From CAVQGZ01 sp963714455 (GTDB lineage Bacteria > Actinomycetota > Actinomycetes > Jiangellales > Jiangellaceae), in NCBI GenBank assembly GCA_963714455.1, contig CAVQON010000004.1, forward strand, positions 1 to 64,000: a stretch of DNA of 64,000 nucleotides, given 5' to 3'. The notes beneath the pieces are model-generated. The model was not told the DNA's origin. It saw only the letters and a program-made list of their open reading frames with translations, and made no database searches. Below are positions 63,384-64,000 of the stretch, piece by piece. The translations under genes were made by a program, and so were the position numbers. Every line of letters begins with the position of its first letter. Position 1 is the first letter of the stretch.

Positions 63384-63694
63384 GCGACGTCGTCCGGCGG
63401 CGGCTGGGGGTGGGCGGAGACGAGGCTTGCGCAGATCGTGGTCGTGCCGAAGCGGCGGTGGGTCGCGGCGAAGGTCGCGATCGCCTGCTGGTCGGCGCCG
63501 ACGACGGTGGCGCCGCCCGCGCCGTGGGTGTGGATGTCGACGAACCCCGGCACCAGGTGCGCGACGCGCACGTCGACGCGTTCGGGGACGGTGCCGGACA
63601 CCGCCGTGATCGTCGACCCATCGATGGAGACCGCGCCCGGCGCGTGTACCGGGCCGCCGGTGACCAGGCTGTCGGCAGCGATGACGGTCGGCAC
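63384..63694 (-). pseudogene. nagA: N-acetylglucosamine-6-phosphate deacetylase remnant (nagA')
   Basis: From GTG 63694 the frame reads PTVIAADSLVTGGPV, then LVPGFVDIHTHGAGGATVVG (the metal-binding H-x-H strand of amidohydrolases) and FGTTTICASLVSAHP. It matches the first ~100 residues of NagA and then ends. The frame stays open to 63227 but there translates nagB DNA out of phase. The remaining ~270 residues, including the catalytic Asp, are missing. TTG 63706 is an alternative start. Divergent from purM by 81 bp. Confidence 0.75.
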
Positions 63695-63775
63695 TGGCTC
63701 AGCCAACCACGGCGGCGGGGGCGGGCCAGGGGTCGACGTCCACGATCTGCCAGCAGGCCGACTAGCCTCGCCGAC

Positions 63776-64000
63776 GTGGCTGACGCCCCGAGCACCGACG
63801 AGCCGACGACGGTCACCTACGCCGCGTCCGGCGTCGACATCGAGGCCGGCGACCGCGCCGTCGAGCTGATGCGAGCGAGCATCGCCGCGGCATCGCGTCC
63901 CGAGGTGGTGGGTGGCTTCGGTGGTTTCGCCGGGCTTTTCGACGCCTCGGCGTTGCGCGACTACTCCCGGCCGCTGCTGGCCACGTCCACCGACGGGGTC
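63776..64000 (+). CDS. purM: Phosphoribosylformylglycinamidine cyclo-ligase, N-terminal part (cut by the window edge)
   Basis: Seventy-five codons are visible, reading TYAASGVDIEAGDRAVELM and later VVGGFGGFAGLFDAS, the conserved PurM N-terminus (Y-x-x-A-G-V-D-I-x-A-G and G-G-F-G-G). GTG 63776 has TAGCCT (63763-63768) 7 nt upstream, a leaderless-type promoter. The gene continues beyond 64000. It follows purF after the nag remnant, restoring the usual purF-purM order. Confidence 0.93.
   Translation, partial: MADAPSTDEPTTVTYAASGVDIEAGDRAVELMRASIAAASRPEVVGGFGGFAGLFDASALRDYSRPLLATSTDGV

Overview
The window is high-G+C, gene-dense DNA from an actinomycete. The evidence is the HspR-controlled dnaK-grpE-dnaJ-hspR-clpB operon, a mycothiol-type maleylpyruvate isomerase-fold enzyme, a bifunctional-type dCTP deaminase, DUF2510 and SHOCT membrane proteins, strong G/C third-position bias, frequent GTG starts, and many starts preceded at 6-8 nt by TAnnnT, as in leaderless actinobacterial transcripts. 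Gene content fits Micrococcales (Intrasporangiaceae/Dermatophilaceae relatives); that placement is inference.

Layout. 1-2480 is a poorly coding, decayed-looking stretch (truncated fragments, an acetoacetate-decarboxylase-like ORF, a truncated nuclease-fold ORF) ending at a tRNA-Gly(CCC). 2631-5517 is lutABC (lactate oxidation), transcribed leftward, divergent from dcd. 6413-11215 holds accessory genes: DUF4097, DUF1028, an epimerase divergent from its probable TetR repressor with three operators, and a DUF1648 membrane protein. 11324-15409 is glycogen phosphorylase and an MFS-cNMP fusion. 15530-22464 is the HspR heat-shock operon with its HAIR operator. 22466-29957 mixes a DapC-like aminotransferase, an SDR, pyrE, a DUF368 polyprenyl-phosphate translocase, a TrmH methyltransferase, a HAD phosphatase and a CoA-disulfide-reductase-like enzyme. 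29973-34643 carries a whole PTS in one place (IIA, IIC-IIB-IIB, EI, HPr), followed by fba. 35911-38503 encodes two tandem paralogous single-pass membrane proteins.

From 39539 to the right edge, de novo purine genes (purA, purD, purB, purC, purSQL, purF, start of purM) alternate with unrelated genes: an AbiEi/DUF559 gene bounded by inverted palindromic elements, a semialdehyde dehydrogenase divergent from a class III aminotransferase, a GT87-like mannosyltransferase, DUF4253, an M20 dipeptidase and a MaoC-like protein. Between purF and purM lies what looks like a deletion scar joining the front of nagA to the back of nagB.

Most notable: (1) a 1.35 kb cassette in which an 80-bp palindromic element occurs in opposite orientation on both sides of an AbiEi/DUF559 gene; (2) two ~100-bp elements with shared 21-bp terminal inverted repeats, both in convergent intergenic gaps 54 kb apart; (3) the nagA'-'nagB remnant; (4) a PTS permease with a duplicated IIB domain containing a 126-bp perfect direct repeat; (5) at least 17 probable leaderless promoters, several as divergent pairs less than 60 bp apart; (6) a probable CTG start.
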